Origin: Sphingomonas soli NBRC 100801
GTDB taxonomy: Bacteria; Pseudomonadota; Alphaproteobacteria; Sphingomonadales; Sphingomonadaceae
NCBI RefSeq assembly: GCF_001591025.1
Contig: NZ_BCTZ01000018.1
Location: 1-64,000, forward strand
Length of the DNA: 64,000 bases
Direction of reading: 5' to 3'
The position numbers and the translations under genes are program-made. The notes under the pieces are model-generated. The model was not told the origin of the DNA. It did not search any database and saw nothing but the letters and a program-made list of their open reading frames with translations. Of this stretch, positions 35,082 through 44,144 are shown piece by piece (position 1 is the stretch's first letter; each line of letters opens with the position of its first letter).

Positions 35082-35665
35082 CGGACGCGTTGCTGGGCAA
35101 GCCCGCATTGCTGATCGTCGATATTCAGAACGGGACGTTGGGCCGCGCTTTCGCGCCGCGATCGGCGGAGGAGTGCATGTCGAAGGGCCTGAAGCTGGCC
35201 GAGGCCGTGCGGCGCGCGGGGGGACTCGTCGTGGTCGCGAGCTCAAGCTTTGCGCCTGACCTGAGCGATGCGCCTCCAGGACCGGTTGACCGGCCGATGC
35301 CGATCCTGACCAGCGGACTGCCGACGGATTGGGATACGCTTCCCGAGAGCCTGTTGGCGGCAGCCGACATGCTGGTGCCGAGGCCGCATTGGAACGTGTT
35401 TCACGGCACCGCGCTCGACACCGGACTGCGCCGCCGGGGCATCCGGGACCTGATAGTGGCAGGGCTGACGACCAATTTCGCCATCGAATCCACCGCGCGC
35501 AGCGGATGGGAGCTTGGCTATGCGCAGTGGTTTGCCGAGGATGCGATGACCAGCATCTCGGACGCCGGCCATCGCTTTGCCATGGAGACTACCCTCCCCC
35601 GATTGGGAAGGGTTCGCGACACGGGCGCGCTAGAGGCTATGCTGGCCCGGACTGCTCGCCCCTAA
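35078..35665 (+). CDS. isochorismatase-fold protein lacking catalytic Cys and Lys
   Basis: A 195-residue isochorismatase-fold protein. Asp15 (LLIVDIQNG) is kept, but the lysine position before the WNVFHGT box is Arg102, and the nucleophile position in LTTNFAIESTARS is Ala135 instead of cysteine. Some family members are known with Gly or Ala at this site, and their chemistry is not established. The start overlaps the iclR stop by 4 bp. At the 3' end the gene overlaps the convergent MFS gene by 29 bp. Confidence 0.85.
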   Translation: MTDALLGKPALLIVDIQNGTLGRAFAPRSAEECMSKGLKLAEAVRRAGGLVVVASSSFAPDLSDAPPGPVDRPMPILTSGLPTDWDTLPESLLAAADMLVPRPHWNVFHGTALDTGLRRRGIRDLIVAGLTTNFAIESTARSGWELGYAQWFAEDAMTSISDAGHRFAMETTLPRLGRVRDTGALEAMLARTARP

Positions 35666-37025
35666 GATCGCGTTCCTTCAGGCTGTATCCGAAGATCGTC
35701 GCCATGCTGATCAGCGAGGCGATCCCCGGTACCGCGGCGAAGGCGATGTAGATCGCGGTCAGCGCTTCGGCTGACTGGCGCGAGCCATGGCCGCTGGCCG
35801 ACGAGACATAGCCCGAGGCGGTGAGGAAATAGCCGATCAGCGCCACGCCGACCGCCGCCGAGATCTTGTCGATCAGGCTGATCGCACCGGCGAACGCGCC
35901 TTCGCGGCGCAAGCCGGTCTGGACATTGTCGTAGCGCATGATGTCGGTCACCACCGAATAGCCGAGCAGGATCACGCCGCCCATCGCCACGCCGATGATG
36001 AACATGCGGATCAGCACCAGGCCGATCCAGTCTTCGGGGGTGGCAAACAGCCAGCTGAGATTGAACAGGCCGTAAGCGGCGAGCGCGGCGATATAGGCGT
36101 TGCGCTTGTCGAAGCGCTTGGCGATCCACAGCCACATCGGCATCGAGATGATGTTGCCGACCACCTTGAGGCCGTAGAAGCTGCCCAGCCACAGATCGGA
36201 CAGCAGCAATACGTGGCGCGAGAAGAAGGCGGTCGAGGAAACCGTCGCCGCTACGGCGATCTGGAACGAGACATGGCTCAGCAGGATGAGCCGGAACGGG
36301 CGGTTCTGCCACGCCAGGGCCAATCGCTTTCGCGCGCTCAGCACCGTCCGCTGCGCCGCCGGGGCACCGCTGGCGGGAAGGATCATCGCGGCCGCCAGGC
36401 CGACCACGGCGATGATCACGCCGATCGTCACGCCCATCATCGCGTGCCCCTCTGCCGTTGGCCCCCAAAGCGCCAGCAGCCAGGGCGCACCGGTCGCCGC
36501 GACGAGAAGGCCAAGCGCACCGCCATAGACCCGGTAGGACATCAGCACGGAACGTTCGTGATAATCGTCGCAGACCTCGGAGCCGATCGCCGTATAGGGG
36601 ACGACGAACATCGAATATGCGGTGCCGTGGATGAGCAACAGCACCAGCACGATCGCGACAGGATAGCTGCTTGCGAACATCGGCACGCTGAACAGGGCCG
36701 CGACGCTGACGGGCAGGATCACCGCGCCGCCCAGCATCCATGGACGGCGACGCCCCCATTTGCCGCTGGTGCGATCGCTGGCGACGCCGATCGCCGGATC
36801 GATCAGACCGTCATAGATCTTGACGATGGCGAGCAGCAGCCCCGCGGTTGCGGCGGTCATCGCCAGACTGTCGGTGAGGAAGCGCAGCATCAGGATGGTG
36901 ACGATCTGGAGGCCGGCGGCCGGGCCGATCGCGCCGAGCAGAAAGCCGATACGCACTCGCCGCGATGTCTTGCCGCCGGATGCGGTCCCAGCCTGGCCCG
37001 CGCTTTCCAGATCCGTCTTCAACAC
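35637..37025 (-). CDS. MFS transporter, glycoside-pentoside-hexuronide:cation symporter type
   Basis: A 462-residue polytopic inner-membrane transporter of the GPH (MelB-like) branch, with about 12 hydrophobic helices. The signature DGLIDPAIGVASDRTSGKWGRRRPWMLGG between helices 2 and 3 is characteristic; a related RFDKRNAY loop occurs in the second half. GPH proteins import sugars or sugar-like compounds, and many sphingomonad members serve other organic acids. GTG 37025 follows GGAGG at five bases; a longer frame has no support. It is the only minus-strand gene between two plus-strand catabolic blocks and ends inside the isochorismatase-like gene. Confidence 0.9.
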   Translation of the reverse strand: MLKTDLESAGQAGTASGGKTSRRVRIGFLLGAIGPAAGLQIVTILMLRFLTDSLAMTAATAGLLLAIVKIYDGLIDPAIGVASDRTSGKWGRRRPWMLGGAVILPVSVAALFSVPMFASSYPVAIVLVLLLIHGTAYSMFVVPYTAIGSEVCDDYHERSVLMSYRVYGGALGLLVAATGAPWLLALWGPTAEGHAMMGVTIGVIIAVVGLAAAMILPASGAPAAQRTVLSARKRLALAWQNRPFRLILLSHVSFQIAVAATVSSTAFFSRHVLLLSDLWLGSFYGLKVVGNIISMPMWLWIAKRFDKRNAYIAALAAYGLFNLSWLFATPEDWIGLVLIRMFIIGVAMGGVILLGYSVVTDIMRYDNVQTGLRREGAFAGAISLIDKISAAVGVALIGYFLTASGYVSSASGHGSRQSAEALTAIYIAFAAVPGIASLISMATIFGYSLKERDLRGEQSGPA

Positions 37026-37210
37026 ATTTGCCTCCGTTCGGGTCAGCTCCTGGCAAACCGCGAGAATGGCGATCGCCCGCTTGGAATGCGCCATGGCGCA
37101 CCCAGCGACACGCGCCCAGCAACTTTTCTCCGTGGAACGGATAAACGTGCTCCCCGGGTTGAACTGCCCGACCGGCCAGAACAGATTCGGTGCCGGGAAA
37201 GGAGAGTTTT

Positions 37211-38296
37211 GTGAGCTTCGAGATCATCGGCATCCTGCCACACCGGCGCTATTCCGAGGTGTTCGCCGATCCCCTCTCCGCTTTCGATGCGAGCGTATTG
37301 AGCGAGGGTGCGCGCGCCCTGGAAGCGGCCGGATTCGAGCGCGTGCTGATCGCCAATTCGGCGACCTATCCGGACAGCATGCCGCTGGCCAGCTGGGTGC
37401 TTGCCCAGACCACCAAGCTGAAGGTGATGATCGCCCATCGCCCCGGCTTCATCGTCCCGACCATGGCGGCGCGCATGCTCGCGGCGCTCGATCGCGTGAG
37501 CGAAGGTCGCGCCGGCGTCCACATCATCACCGGCACCGATGACAAGGAAATGCAGGCGGACGGCGATTTCCTGACCAAGGACGAGCGCTATGCCCGCAGC
37601 CGCGAATATGTCGCGGTGATGAAGCGGATGTGGCGCGAGGAAGCGCCGTTCGATCATGACGGAGCATTCTACCGGTTCAACGGCGCGTTTGCGGCGGTGA
37701 AGCCGGCGCGCAAGATCCCGGTATTCTGGGGTGGCCTGTCCGATGCCGCAGTCGATGGCGCGGCGGCGGTTGCCGACATCTTCGCATTCCCCGGATTGCC
37801 GCTTCCGAAGATCGAAGAGCTCATCGCCCGCACGCGTTCGGTGCCGCGCGCTCCGCACGATCAGCCGCTCGAATATCTCGTCACGCTGCGCATGATCGTC
37901 GGCGCCACCGAACGACAGGCATGGGATACCGTCCAGGATTATCTGCGGATGCTGGCCAAGGAAGCGGCGAACAATGGCAAGCTGGGCGACGGCGGCCAGG
38001 AGGAGATCGACGCGTGCGTCGCCGCTGCCACCGAAGGCAGCAGGTTCGGCACATTGTTCAACGGCTTCGGCAAGGTGCCGGTGGGCCGCCCGATGTCCGG
38101 ATGCGTGGTCGGCACCGTCGATCAACTGCTCGAGACGCTGATGGCGTACCGCCATGCCGGCATCGATCGCTTCATCATGGGCGGATATGGAACCCCTGCA
38201 GAATATGCCCGCGAACTGGGCGATGAACTGCTGCCGCGCTTCCGCGCCGCTGTTGCCGCAGATGATCAGAGGCGTGACGCTGGGGCAGCGGCTTGA
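37211..38296 (+). CDS. LLM-class flavin-dependent monooxygenase, SsuD-like
   Basis: A 361-residue luciferase-fold monooxygenase in the SsuD/alkanesulfonate-monooxygenase branch: ALEAAGFERVLIAN, IAHRPGFIVPTMAARMLAALDRVSEGRAGVHIITG, YVAVMKRMW, KIPVFWGGLSDAA and FIMGGYG near the C-terminus. It needs reduced FMN from a partner reductase, and a flavin reductase gene is two genes downstream. The substrate may be a sulfonate but other heteroatom compounds are used by relatives. GTG 37211 after AAAGGAGAG is chosen over TTG-type starts upstream. Confidence 0.9.
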   Translation: MSFEIIGILPHRRYSEVFADPLSAFDASVLSEGARALEAAGFERVLIANSATYPDSMPLASWVLAQTTKLKVMIAHRPGFIVPTMAARMLAALDRVSEGRAGVHIITGTDDKEMQADGDFLTKDERYARSREYVAVMKRMWREEAPFDHDGAFYRFNGAFAAVKPARKIPVFWGGLSDAAVDGAAAVADIFAFPGLPLPKIEELIARTRSVPRAPHDQPLEYLVTLRMIVGATERQAWDTVQDYLRMLAKEAANNGKLGDGGQEEIDACVAAATEGSRFGTLFNGFGKVPVGRPMSGCVVGTVDQLLETLMAYRHAGIDRFIMGGYGTPAEYARELGDELLPRFRAAVAADDQRRDAGAAA

Positions 38297-38307
38297 CGTG
38301 TGCGACC

Positions 38308-39777
38308 ATGGCACCGCGAGACAATATCGTTGAACTGCCGCCCCAGGCCTCCCGGATCGGCGGGGCCTGGGTAACCGGCAGTGCCTGGATCGACGTGAAC
38401 GATCCGGCAACCGGCGCGATCATCGGGCGGGTGCCCAATCTGGGCGCGGAGGAGACCGAACGCGCTGTCACCGCCGCGACCGGGGCGATGCCTGCCTGGG
38501 CTGCGCGAACTGCGGCCGAGCGTGCCGATATATTGCGCGCCTGGCATGCGCTGGTGCTCTCGAAGCGGACCTGGCTGGCGCGCCTGCTGACGCTTGAGCA
38601 GGGCAAGCCGATCGTCGAAGCCGAGGCCGAGATCGACTATGCTGCGGCCTATATCCTGTGGTTCGCCGAAGAGGCGCGCCGGGTCTATGGCGAGATCATA
38701 CCCGCCCCGACCGGTGACACGCGGATCCTGGTCCTTCGCCAGCCGGTAGGCGTGGTCGGCGCGATCACGCCCTGGAATTTCCCGGCCGCAATGATCACCC
38801 GCAAGCTGGCGCCGGCGGTGGCTGCCGGATGCGGCGTCGTGCTCAAGCCGGCGATAGAAACGCCGTTCACCGCGATCGCGCTGATCGACCTGGCCGAACA
38901 GGCCGGTATTCCCGCCGGGCTGCTCAATCTTGTAACCGGGGATGCCGAGCCGATCGGGGCGGTGCTGACCACGGATCCGCGCGTCCGCAAGATCAGCTTT
39001 ACCGGATCGACGGCGGTGGGCGCGCGGCTATTCGCGCAATCCGCCTCGACGATGAAGCGATTGGGCCTGGAACTGGGCGGCAACGCACCGTTCGTCGTAT
39101 TCGAGGATGCCGATCTCGACGCCGCTGTCACCGGGGCGATCCAGGCCAAGTTCCGCAACGCCGGCCAGACCTGCGTTTGCGCCGATCGCTTCTATATCCA
39201 GCAATCGATATACCCCGCATTCATCGAGCGCTTCGCCGCGGCGATGGCGCATCTGCGCTCGGGAAGCGGTTTCGCCCCGGGGGTGACGATCGGCCCGGTC
39301 ATTCACGAGCGCGCCCTGACACGGCTTGAGAAGCTGATCGAAGAGGCGATGCAATCCGGCGCGCGCCTGCTGTGCGGCGGTACACGAAGCAAGGGTGCCG
39401 GGACCTTCCTGGAGCCGACGTTGCTGTGCGATGTGGACCACAGCATGCGGATCGTGTCCGACGAGGTATTCGGCCCCATCGCCGCCGTCATGCCCTTCGC
39501 AGACGAGGCGGAAGTGATCGAGCGCTGCAACGCTTCCGAGGCCGGCCTTGCCGCTTATTTCTACGCCCGTGACCATGCCCGCATATGGCGCGTGGCCGAG
39601 GCGATCGAGGCCGGAATGATCGGCGTCAACACCGGCCGGATTTCCACAGAGGTCGCGCCCTTTGGCGGGGTCAAGAGCTCGGGGATTGGACGCGAAGGCT
39701 CACGGCACGGGATCGAGGCTTTCTGCGAACTCAAATATGTCTGCCTCGATATCGGCAGCGGGGAGAAGGCTGCATGA
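38308..39777 (+). CDS. NAD(P)-dependent aldehyde dehydrogenase, succinate-semialdehyde type
   Basis: A 489-residue aldehyde dehydrogenase most like GabD succinate-semialdehyde dehydrogenases. PWNFPAAMITRKLAPAVAAG forms the Rossmann entry, FTGSTAVG the glycine loop, LELGGNAPFVV the general-base glutamate, and NAGQTCVCADR the nucleophilic cysteine; the end has PFGGVKSSGIGREGSRHGIEAF. ATG 38308 is used; a TTG at 38293 overlapping the LLM stop is an alternative that would add five residues. It oxidises an aldehyde released by the monooxygenases and overlaps the flavin reductase start. Confidence 0.93.
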   Translation: MAPRDNIVELPPQASRIGGAWVTGSAWIDVNDPATGAIIGRVPNLGAEETERAVTAATGAMPAWAARTAAERADILRAWHALVLSKRTWLARLLTLEQGKPIVEAEAEIDYAAAYILWFAEEARRVYGEIIPAPTGDTRILVLRQPVGVVGAITPWNFPAAMITRKLAPAVAAGCGVVLKPAIETPFTAIALIDLAEQAGIPAGLLNLVTGDAEPIGAVLTTDPRVRKISFTGSTAVGARLFAQSASTMKRLGLELGGNAPFVVFEDADLDAAVTGAIQAKFRNAGQTCVCADRFYIQQSIYPAFIERFAAAMAHLRSGSGFAPGVTIGPVIHERALTRLEKLIEEAMQSGARLLCGGTRSKGAGTFLEPTLLCDVDHSMRIVSDEVFGPIAAVMPFADEAEVIERCNASEAGLAAYFYARDHARIWRVAEAIEAGMIGVNTGRISTEVAPFGGVKSSGIGREGSRHGIEAFCELKYVCLDIGSGEKAA

Positions 39778-40274
39778 TTGAGGATTCGGCCCAGGTCGCG
39801 GGTGAACTGAAGGCGGCAATGCGCAGTTTCGCGAAATCGGTGGTGATCATCACCGCACAGCTGGACGGACAGCGTTATGCGATGGCCGCCAGTGCCGTGG
39901 ATTGCCTGACGCTCGACCCGCCATCGATGCTGATCTGCGTCAATCGCAGCGCGTCGCTATGGCTGCCGCTGGCAAAGGGCGCCGATTTCGCGATCAACCT
40001 GCTTTCGGCCGAGCAGCAGCATCTGGCGGTTCACTGCAGCACCGGGGCGCGCGGCGACGACCGCTTTTCCGAAGGTGCATGGGCATCGAGCGAGGCGGAT
40101 CCGCCGATCCTCTCCGATGCGCTCGCCAGCATCGTCTGCCGGCAACAGACTTCGACGACCTATGGCACCCACCAATTGTTCATCGGCGCGGTGCGTAGTG
40201 TCGCGCGGCAGCGAGATGCCGATCCGCTGGTCCATTCCAACGGTGCCTATCACCGCCTGGCCAGCGCCGCCTGA
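39774..40274 (+). CDS. flavin reductase (HpaC/RutF-like)
   Basis: A 166-residue NAD(P)H:flavin oxidoreductase domain protein: [43 protein letters not shown] is the family N-terminal box, followed by [18 protein letters not shown]. Such proteins deliver FMNH2 or FADH2 to two-component monooxygenases. Two LLM monooxygenases (26379, 37211) are in the same region and need such a partner. The start overlaps the aldehyde dehydrogenase stop (ATGA). Confidence 0.92.
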   Translation: MIEDSAQVAGELKAAMRSFAKSVVIITAQLDGQRYAMAASAVDCLTLDPPSMLICVNRSASLWLPLAKGADFAINLLSAEQQHLAVHCSTGARGDDRFSEGAWASSEADPPILSDALASIVCRQQTSTTYGTHQLFIGAVRSVARQRDADPLVHSNGAYHRLASAA

Positions 40275-40295
40275 ACTTCGACTGGACTTGTTGCC

Positions 40296-41408
40296 ATGAC
40301 GCAAAGCGACGCACGCCTGGTCCTCGCCACGCCCGAGGAGCTGGTCGAAGAGGCGCGTAACGGCCGGATGTTCATCCTGGTCGACGACGAGGACCGCGAG
40401 AATGAAGGCGATCTCGTCATTCCGGCCCAGATGGCGACGCCGAGTGCGATCAATTTCATGGCGCGTTTTGGCCGCGGGCTGATCTGTCTGGCGCTGACAA
40501 AGGCGCGCGTCGAACAGCTTGGCCTGAGCCTGATGAATCAGGATAATGGCTCACGCTTCGAAACCGCATTCACTGTCTCCATCGAAGCACGCGAAGGAGT
40601 GACCACGGGCATTTCCGCCGCTGACCGTTCGCGCACCATCGCCGTTGCGACCGACCATGCCCGCGGCGCGGACGACCTTGTCACGCCGGGCCATGTGTTC
40701 CCGCTCATCGCCCGCGACGGCGGCGTGCTGGTTCGCGCCGGACATACCGAAGCCGCGGTGGATATTGCCCGCCTCGCAGGCCTCAATCCGTCGGGCGTGA
40801 TCTGCGAGATCATCAATGACGACGGCACGATGGCACGGATGCCCGACCTGATCGAGTTCGCCGGGCATCACGGCCTAAAGATCGGCACGATCCGCGACCT
40901 GATCGCGTTCCGGCGCAGGCACGACCATCTCGTCGAGCGGCTTTCCGAAGTGCCCTTCGAAAGCGAATGGGGCGGGAGCTGGCAAGCGATCAACTTCCGG
41001 AACCGGGCGACCGGCAATCGCCATGTCGCACTGGTCAAAGGGCATATCGACCCCGCCACGCCCACCCTTGTCCGCATGCACGTTCTGTCGGCAAATCATG
41101 ACCTGTTTTCGGGGGTAGGGGGTCGCAACGGCCTGTTGCATCGATCGATGGAGCTTATCGGCGCGGAAGGAGCCGGCGTGGTGGTTGTCCTTGCCGGGGA
41201 CGCGGCTCCGGGCATTGGCGTTTCCCCGGGAGATCCCCGTGTTCTGAGCCCCGACCAGAGCGAGCGCCAGTTCCGCGCTTATGGCGAAGGTGCGATGATC
41301 CTTGCCGATGTGGGGGTGAAGGACATCACCCTTCTGACCAACTGGCCGCAGATGCTGGTCGGCCTGGAAGGATATGGCCTGTCGATTTCGGGCCATCGCG
41401 CGCTGTAG
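40296..41408 (+). CDS. ribB: 3,4-dihydroxy-2-butanone-4-phosphate synthase with degenerate GTP cyclohydrolase II domain (RibBX type)
   Basis: A 370-residue protein. Residues 1 to about 205 are a full Rib[15 protein letters not shown] (acidic active-site loop near 30-40), [18 protein letters not shown] and [14 protein letters not shown]. The C-terminal half has the RibA fold, but the three zinc cysteines are gone: the HSEC position reads HVLS and the CDCG position reads VGGR, so GTP cyclohydrolase II activity is not expected. RibBX variants of this kind are known in proteobacteria. Placed directly behind a flavin reductase and two flavin-dependent monooxygenases, it probably raises flavin supply during catabolism. 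No FMN-riboswitch-like leader is evident. Confidence 0.9.
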   Translation: MTQSDARLVLATPEELVEEARNGRMFILVDDEDRENEGDLVIPAQMATPSAINFMARFGRGLICLALTKARVEQLGLSLMNQDNGSRFETAFTVSIEAREGVTTGISAADRSRTIAVATDHARGADDLVTPGHVFPLIARDGGVLVRAGHTEAAVDIARLAGLNPSGVICEIINDDGTMARMPDLIEFAGHHGLKIGTIRDLIAFRRRHDHLVERLSEVPFESEWGGSWQAINFRNRATGNRHVALVKGHIDPATPTLVRMHVLSANHDLFSGVGGRNGLLHRSMELIGAEGAGVVVVLAGDAAPGIGVSPGDPRVLSPDQSERQFRAYGEGAMILADVGVKDITLLTNWPQMLVGLEGYGLSISGHRAL

Positions 41409-41604
41409 AAGCACGCCGGAATAGCCGTCGTCTGCTTTCCGGGGGAGCATGGCGGGTTAATGGATCGGTTTTTCTGCGACTAGGATTGCCCGCTCTACCG
41501 CGATCTGTTCGCCGGGCATTGCGCGCGCTGCCCGACTGGAGACCTGGCTCGGGTGCCTGATGCCCTTAGGCAAAGATTAACCATGTGCGGCGAAGGGTGT
41601 GGCG

Positions 41605-42447
41605 ATGACCATGCCTGTGCCCGTGCGAAAGGATCCGGCGGGCTGCCCGCTCAAGGCGCGTGCGCAGCGTATCCGGCGGCTCGCCCTCGAAATGGTGACG
41701 CGTGCCCGCGCTTCGCACATCGGCAGCGCGCTTTCGATCGCGGATATTGTCGCGGCGCTTTATGGTGAGGTGATGCGGGTTGATCCCGCCGAGCCCGCTT
41801 GGGATGCGCGCGACCGGCTGTTGCTGAGCAAGGGGCATGCCTGCGTCATCCTCTATGCGGCGCTCGCCGATGCGGGGTTCTTCCCGCTCAACCGGCTGGA
41901 GAGCTATGCGCAGGATGGCTCGGACCTGATGAGCCATATCAGCCACAAGGTGCCCGGCGTCGAATTCTCGACCGGGTCGCTGGGCCACGGCCTGCCCTTT
42001 GGCACGGGCAAGGCGCTGGCGGCGAAGAAGCAGGGGCGCGACTGGCGCACCTTCGTCATCCTGGGCGACGGCGAAATGGCGGAGGGTAGCAATTGGGAAG
42101 CGATGCTGTTTGCCGCGCATCACCGCCTCGATACGCTTGTCGGCATCATCGACTATAACAAGTTGCAGAGCCTCACGACCGTGGAGCAGACGCTGCGGAT
42201 CGAGCCGCTGGCGGAGAAGATTGCGGCGTTCGGCTGGGCGGTTCGCGAAGTGGATGGGCATGACGTGCGCGCCATCGCCGATGCGCTTTCCGGCGCGCCG
42301 TGGGAACCGGGCAAGCCATCGATGCTGATCGCGTACACGATCAAAGGCAAGGGCGTCTCGTTCATGGAGAACCAGGTCGCGTGGCATTATCGCAACCCGG
42401 ACGCGGCGCAGCTTGCGCAGGCGATCGCGGAGATCGGCGATGCGTAA
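41605..42447 (+). CDS. transketolase, N-terminal (ThDP-binding) subunit
   Basis: A 280-residue protein equal to the first half of transketolase: RASHIGSALSIADIVAALYGEVM, SKGHACVILYAALADAGFF, the PGVEFSTGSLGHGLP loop, and the pyrophosphate motif GDGEMAEGSNWEAMLFAAHHRLDTLVGIIDYN. Split transketolases of this type are common in sugar and antibiotic clusters. ATG 41605 follows AAGGG; a GTG at 41599 is possible. It overlaps the partner subunit by 8 bp and begins the CDP-sugar operon, indicating a role in making an unusual two-carbon-modified or seven- to eight-carbon sugar, or supplying its precursor (inference). Confidence 0.92.
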   Translation: MTMPVPVRKDPAGCPLKARAQRIRRLALEMVTRARASHIGSALSIADIVAALYGEVMRVDPAEPAWDARDRLLLSKGHACVILYAALADAGFFPLNRLESYAQDGSDLMSHISHKVPGVEFSTGSLGHGLPFGTGKALAAKKQGRDWRTFVILGDGEMAEGSNWEAMLFAAHHRLDTLVGIIDYNKLQSLTTVEQTLRIEPLAEKIAAFGWAVREVDGHDVRAIADALSGAPWEPGKPSMLIAYTIKGKGVSFMENQVAWHYRNPDAAQLAQAIAEIGDA

Positions 42448-43312
42448 CGCGTTTATCGAAGAGCTTTGCGCGCTGGCCGGAGCGCATGACCATATCGCGC
42501 TGATCGTCGGCGATCTCGGCTATGGCGTGATTGAGCCCTTCGCCGATGCCTTTCCCGATCGCTTCATCAACGCCGGGATCGCCGAGCAGAATATGGCGGG
42601 CCTTGCCGCCGGCATGGCGTCCGAAGGCTATCACGTCTTCACTTATTCGATCGCCAATTTCCCCACCTTTCGCTGCGCCGAGCAGATCCGCAATGATGTG
42701 GGCTATCACGGCCTGCCGGTGACAACCGTCGCGGTGGGCGGCGGGCTTGCCTATGGCGCGCTCGGCTATTCGCATCATGCCGTGCAGGATTATGCGCTGA
42801 TGCGGTGCATGCCAGGCATGACCATCGCGGCACCCGGCGATGCCTGGGAAGTGCGCGCGTGCATGCGATGGCTGATTGCCAATCCGGGGCCATCCTATCT
42901 GCGCATCGGCAAGGCGGGCGAGCCGGTCTATCACGACGCGCTTCCCGATGTGGCGCCGGGCCGCTGGGTTCCGGTGCGCAAGGGAGAGCATTGGGACGGG
43001 CGCGCGCTGATCGCAACCGGCGCGGCGCTGGGCGCGGCGCTCGATCGGGCAGAGGGCGCACCAGTCTACTCGATGCCCCTCTGGGGCATGGCGAGCAAGG
43101 CCGCGCAGCCGGAGATGGTGGCGCAGCACGCCCGCGTCGAGACGCTGGAGGATCATCTGATCGATGGCGGCTTTGGCGCGTGGATGATGGAGGCGATGAT
43201 CGGGCATGGCGATCTTGCCGGGCGGATCGCCCCGGTCGCGCTCGACCCGCGTGTTTGCGGCATGGTCGCGTCGCAGGCGGTGCTCAATCGGGCGGGTGGG
43301 CTGGTGCGCTGA
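42440..43312 (+). CDS. transketolase, C-terminal (pyrimidine-binding) subunit
   Basis: A 290-residue protein matching the second half of transketolase or the E1-beta-like fold: LIVGDLGYGVIEPFADAFPDRFINAGIAEQNMAGLAAGMASEGYHVFTYSIANF includes the glutamate (AEQN) that activates ThDP. GYSHHAVQDYALMRCMPGM and SYLRIGKAGEPVY are further family segments. With the N-terminal subunit just upstream it makes a complete enzyme. An ATG within the last codons of that gene gives an 8-bp overlap. The rfbF gene starts 52 bp downstream. Confidence 0.92.
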   Translation: MRNAFIEELCALAGAHDHIALIVGDLGYGVIEPFADAFPDRFINAGIAEQNMAGLAAGMASEGYHVFTYSIANFPTFRCAEQIRNDVGYHGLPVTTVAVGGGLAYGALGYSHHAVQDYALMRCMPGMTIAAPGDAWEVRACMRWLIANPGPSYLRIGKAGEPVYHDALPDVAPGRWVPVRKGEHWDGRALIATGAALGAALDRAEGAPVYSMPLWGMASKAAQPEMVAQHARVETLEDHLIDGGFGAWMMEAMIGHGDLAGRIAPVALDPRVCGMVASQAVLNRAGGLVR

Positions 43313-43364
43313 ACCAGGCGGGCCTTCACGACTTGTTTACCATCTTCGTTGAAACCTTCGCGCC

Positions 43365-44141
43365 ATGAAAGCCATCATCCTGGCCGGCGGCCTCGGCACG
43401 CGCCTCTCAGAGGAAACCTCGCTTCGGCCCAAGCCGATGGTAGAGATCGGCGGCATGCCGATCCTGTGGCACATCATGAAGATCTATTCGCACTACGGGG
43501 TGAACGACTTCATCATCTGCCTGGGGTACAAGGGCTATATGGTGAAGGAATATTTCGCCAATTACGCGCTGCACATGTCCGACGTGACCTTCGACATGCG
43601 CAAGGGATCGATGGAAGTGCATCGCAACGACGCCGAGGAGTGGAAGATCAGCCTGATCAACACCGGCGAGACGACGATGACCGGCGGCCGGCTGCGCAGG
43701 GCACTGCCGCATATCGGCAATGACGATTCCTTCTGCCTCACTTATGGCGACGGCGTCAGCGACGTGGATGTCGCCGCGCAGATCGCCTTCCACAAGGCGC
43801 ATGGCAAGCGCGCGACGGTGACGGCGGTGCGCCCGAGCAGCCGCTTCGGCCAGCTCGATCTGGATGGCGATGATGTCCGCGCCTTTGCCGAAAAGCCGGT
43901 GGATGAAGGTGGCTGGATCAATGGCGGCTTCTTCGTGCTTTCGCGCGATATCGGCGATTATCTGGGCAATGACGATGATTGCGTCTGGGAGCGCGGCCCG
44001 CTCGAGGCGCTTGCGAGCGAAGGCGAGCTGAAATCCTATTTCCATGACGGCTTCTGGCAGCCGATGGACACGCTGCGCGACCGGCAGATGCTGGAGGGCA
44101 TGTGGGAAGCCAAGCAGGCGCCCTGGAAAGTCTGGCACTAG
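43365..44141 (+). CDS. rfbF: glucose-1-phosphate cytidylyltransferase
   Basis: First step of CDP-3,6-dideoxyhexose formation: glucose-1-phosphate + CTP to CDP-glucose. The 258-residue nucleotidyltransferase has KAIILAGGLGTRLSEET, RPKPMVEIGGMPILWHIMKIYSHYG, LTYGDGVSDVD with the metal aspartates, and WINGGFFV, all standard for RfbF. ATG 43365 is only 3 bp before rfbG in its 3' context (stop 44139-44141, next start 44145). Works with RfbG and RfbH in the cytoplasm. Confidence 0.96.
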   Translation: MKAIILAGGLGTRLSEETSLRPKPMVEIGGMPILWHIMKIYSHYGVNDFIICLGYKGYMVKEYFANYALHMSDVTFDMRKGSMEVHRNDAEEWKISLINTGETTMTGGRLRRALPHIGNDDSFCLTYGDGVSDVDVAAQIAFHKAHGKRATVTAVRPSSRFGQLDLDGDDVRAFAEKPVDEGGWINGGFFVLSRDIGDYLGNDDDCVWERGPLEALASEGELKSYFHDGFWQPMDTLRDRQMLEGMWEAKQAPWKVWH

Positions 44142-44144
44142 GCC

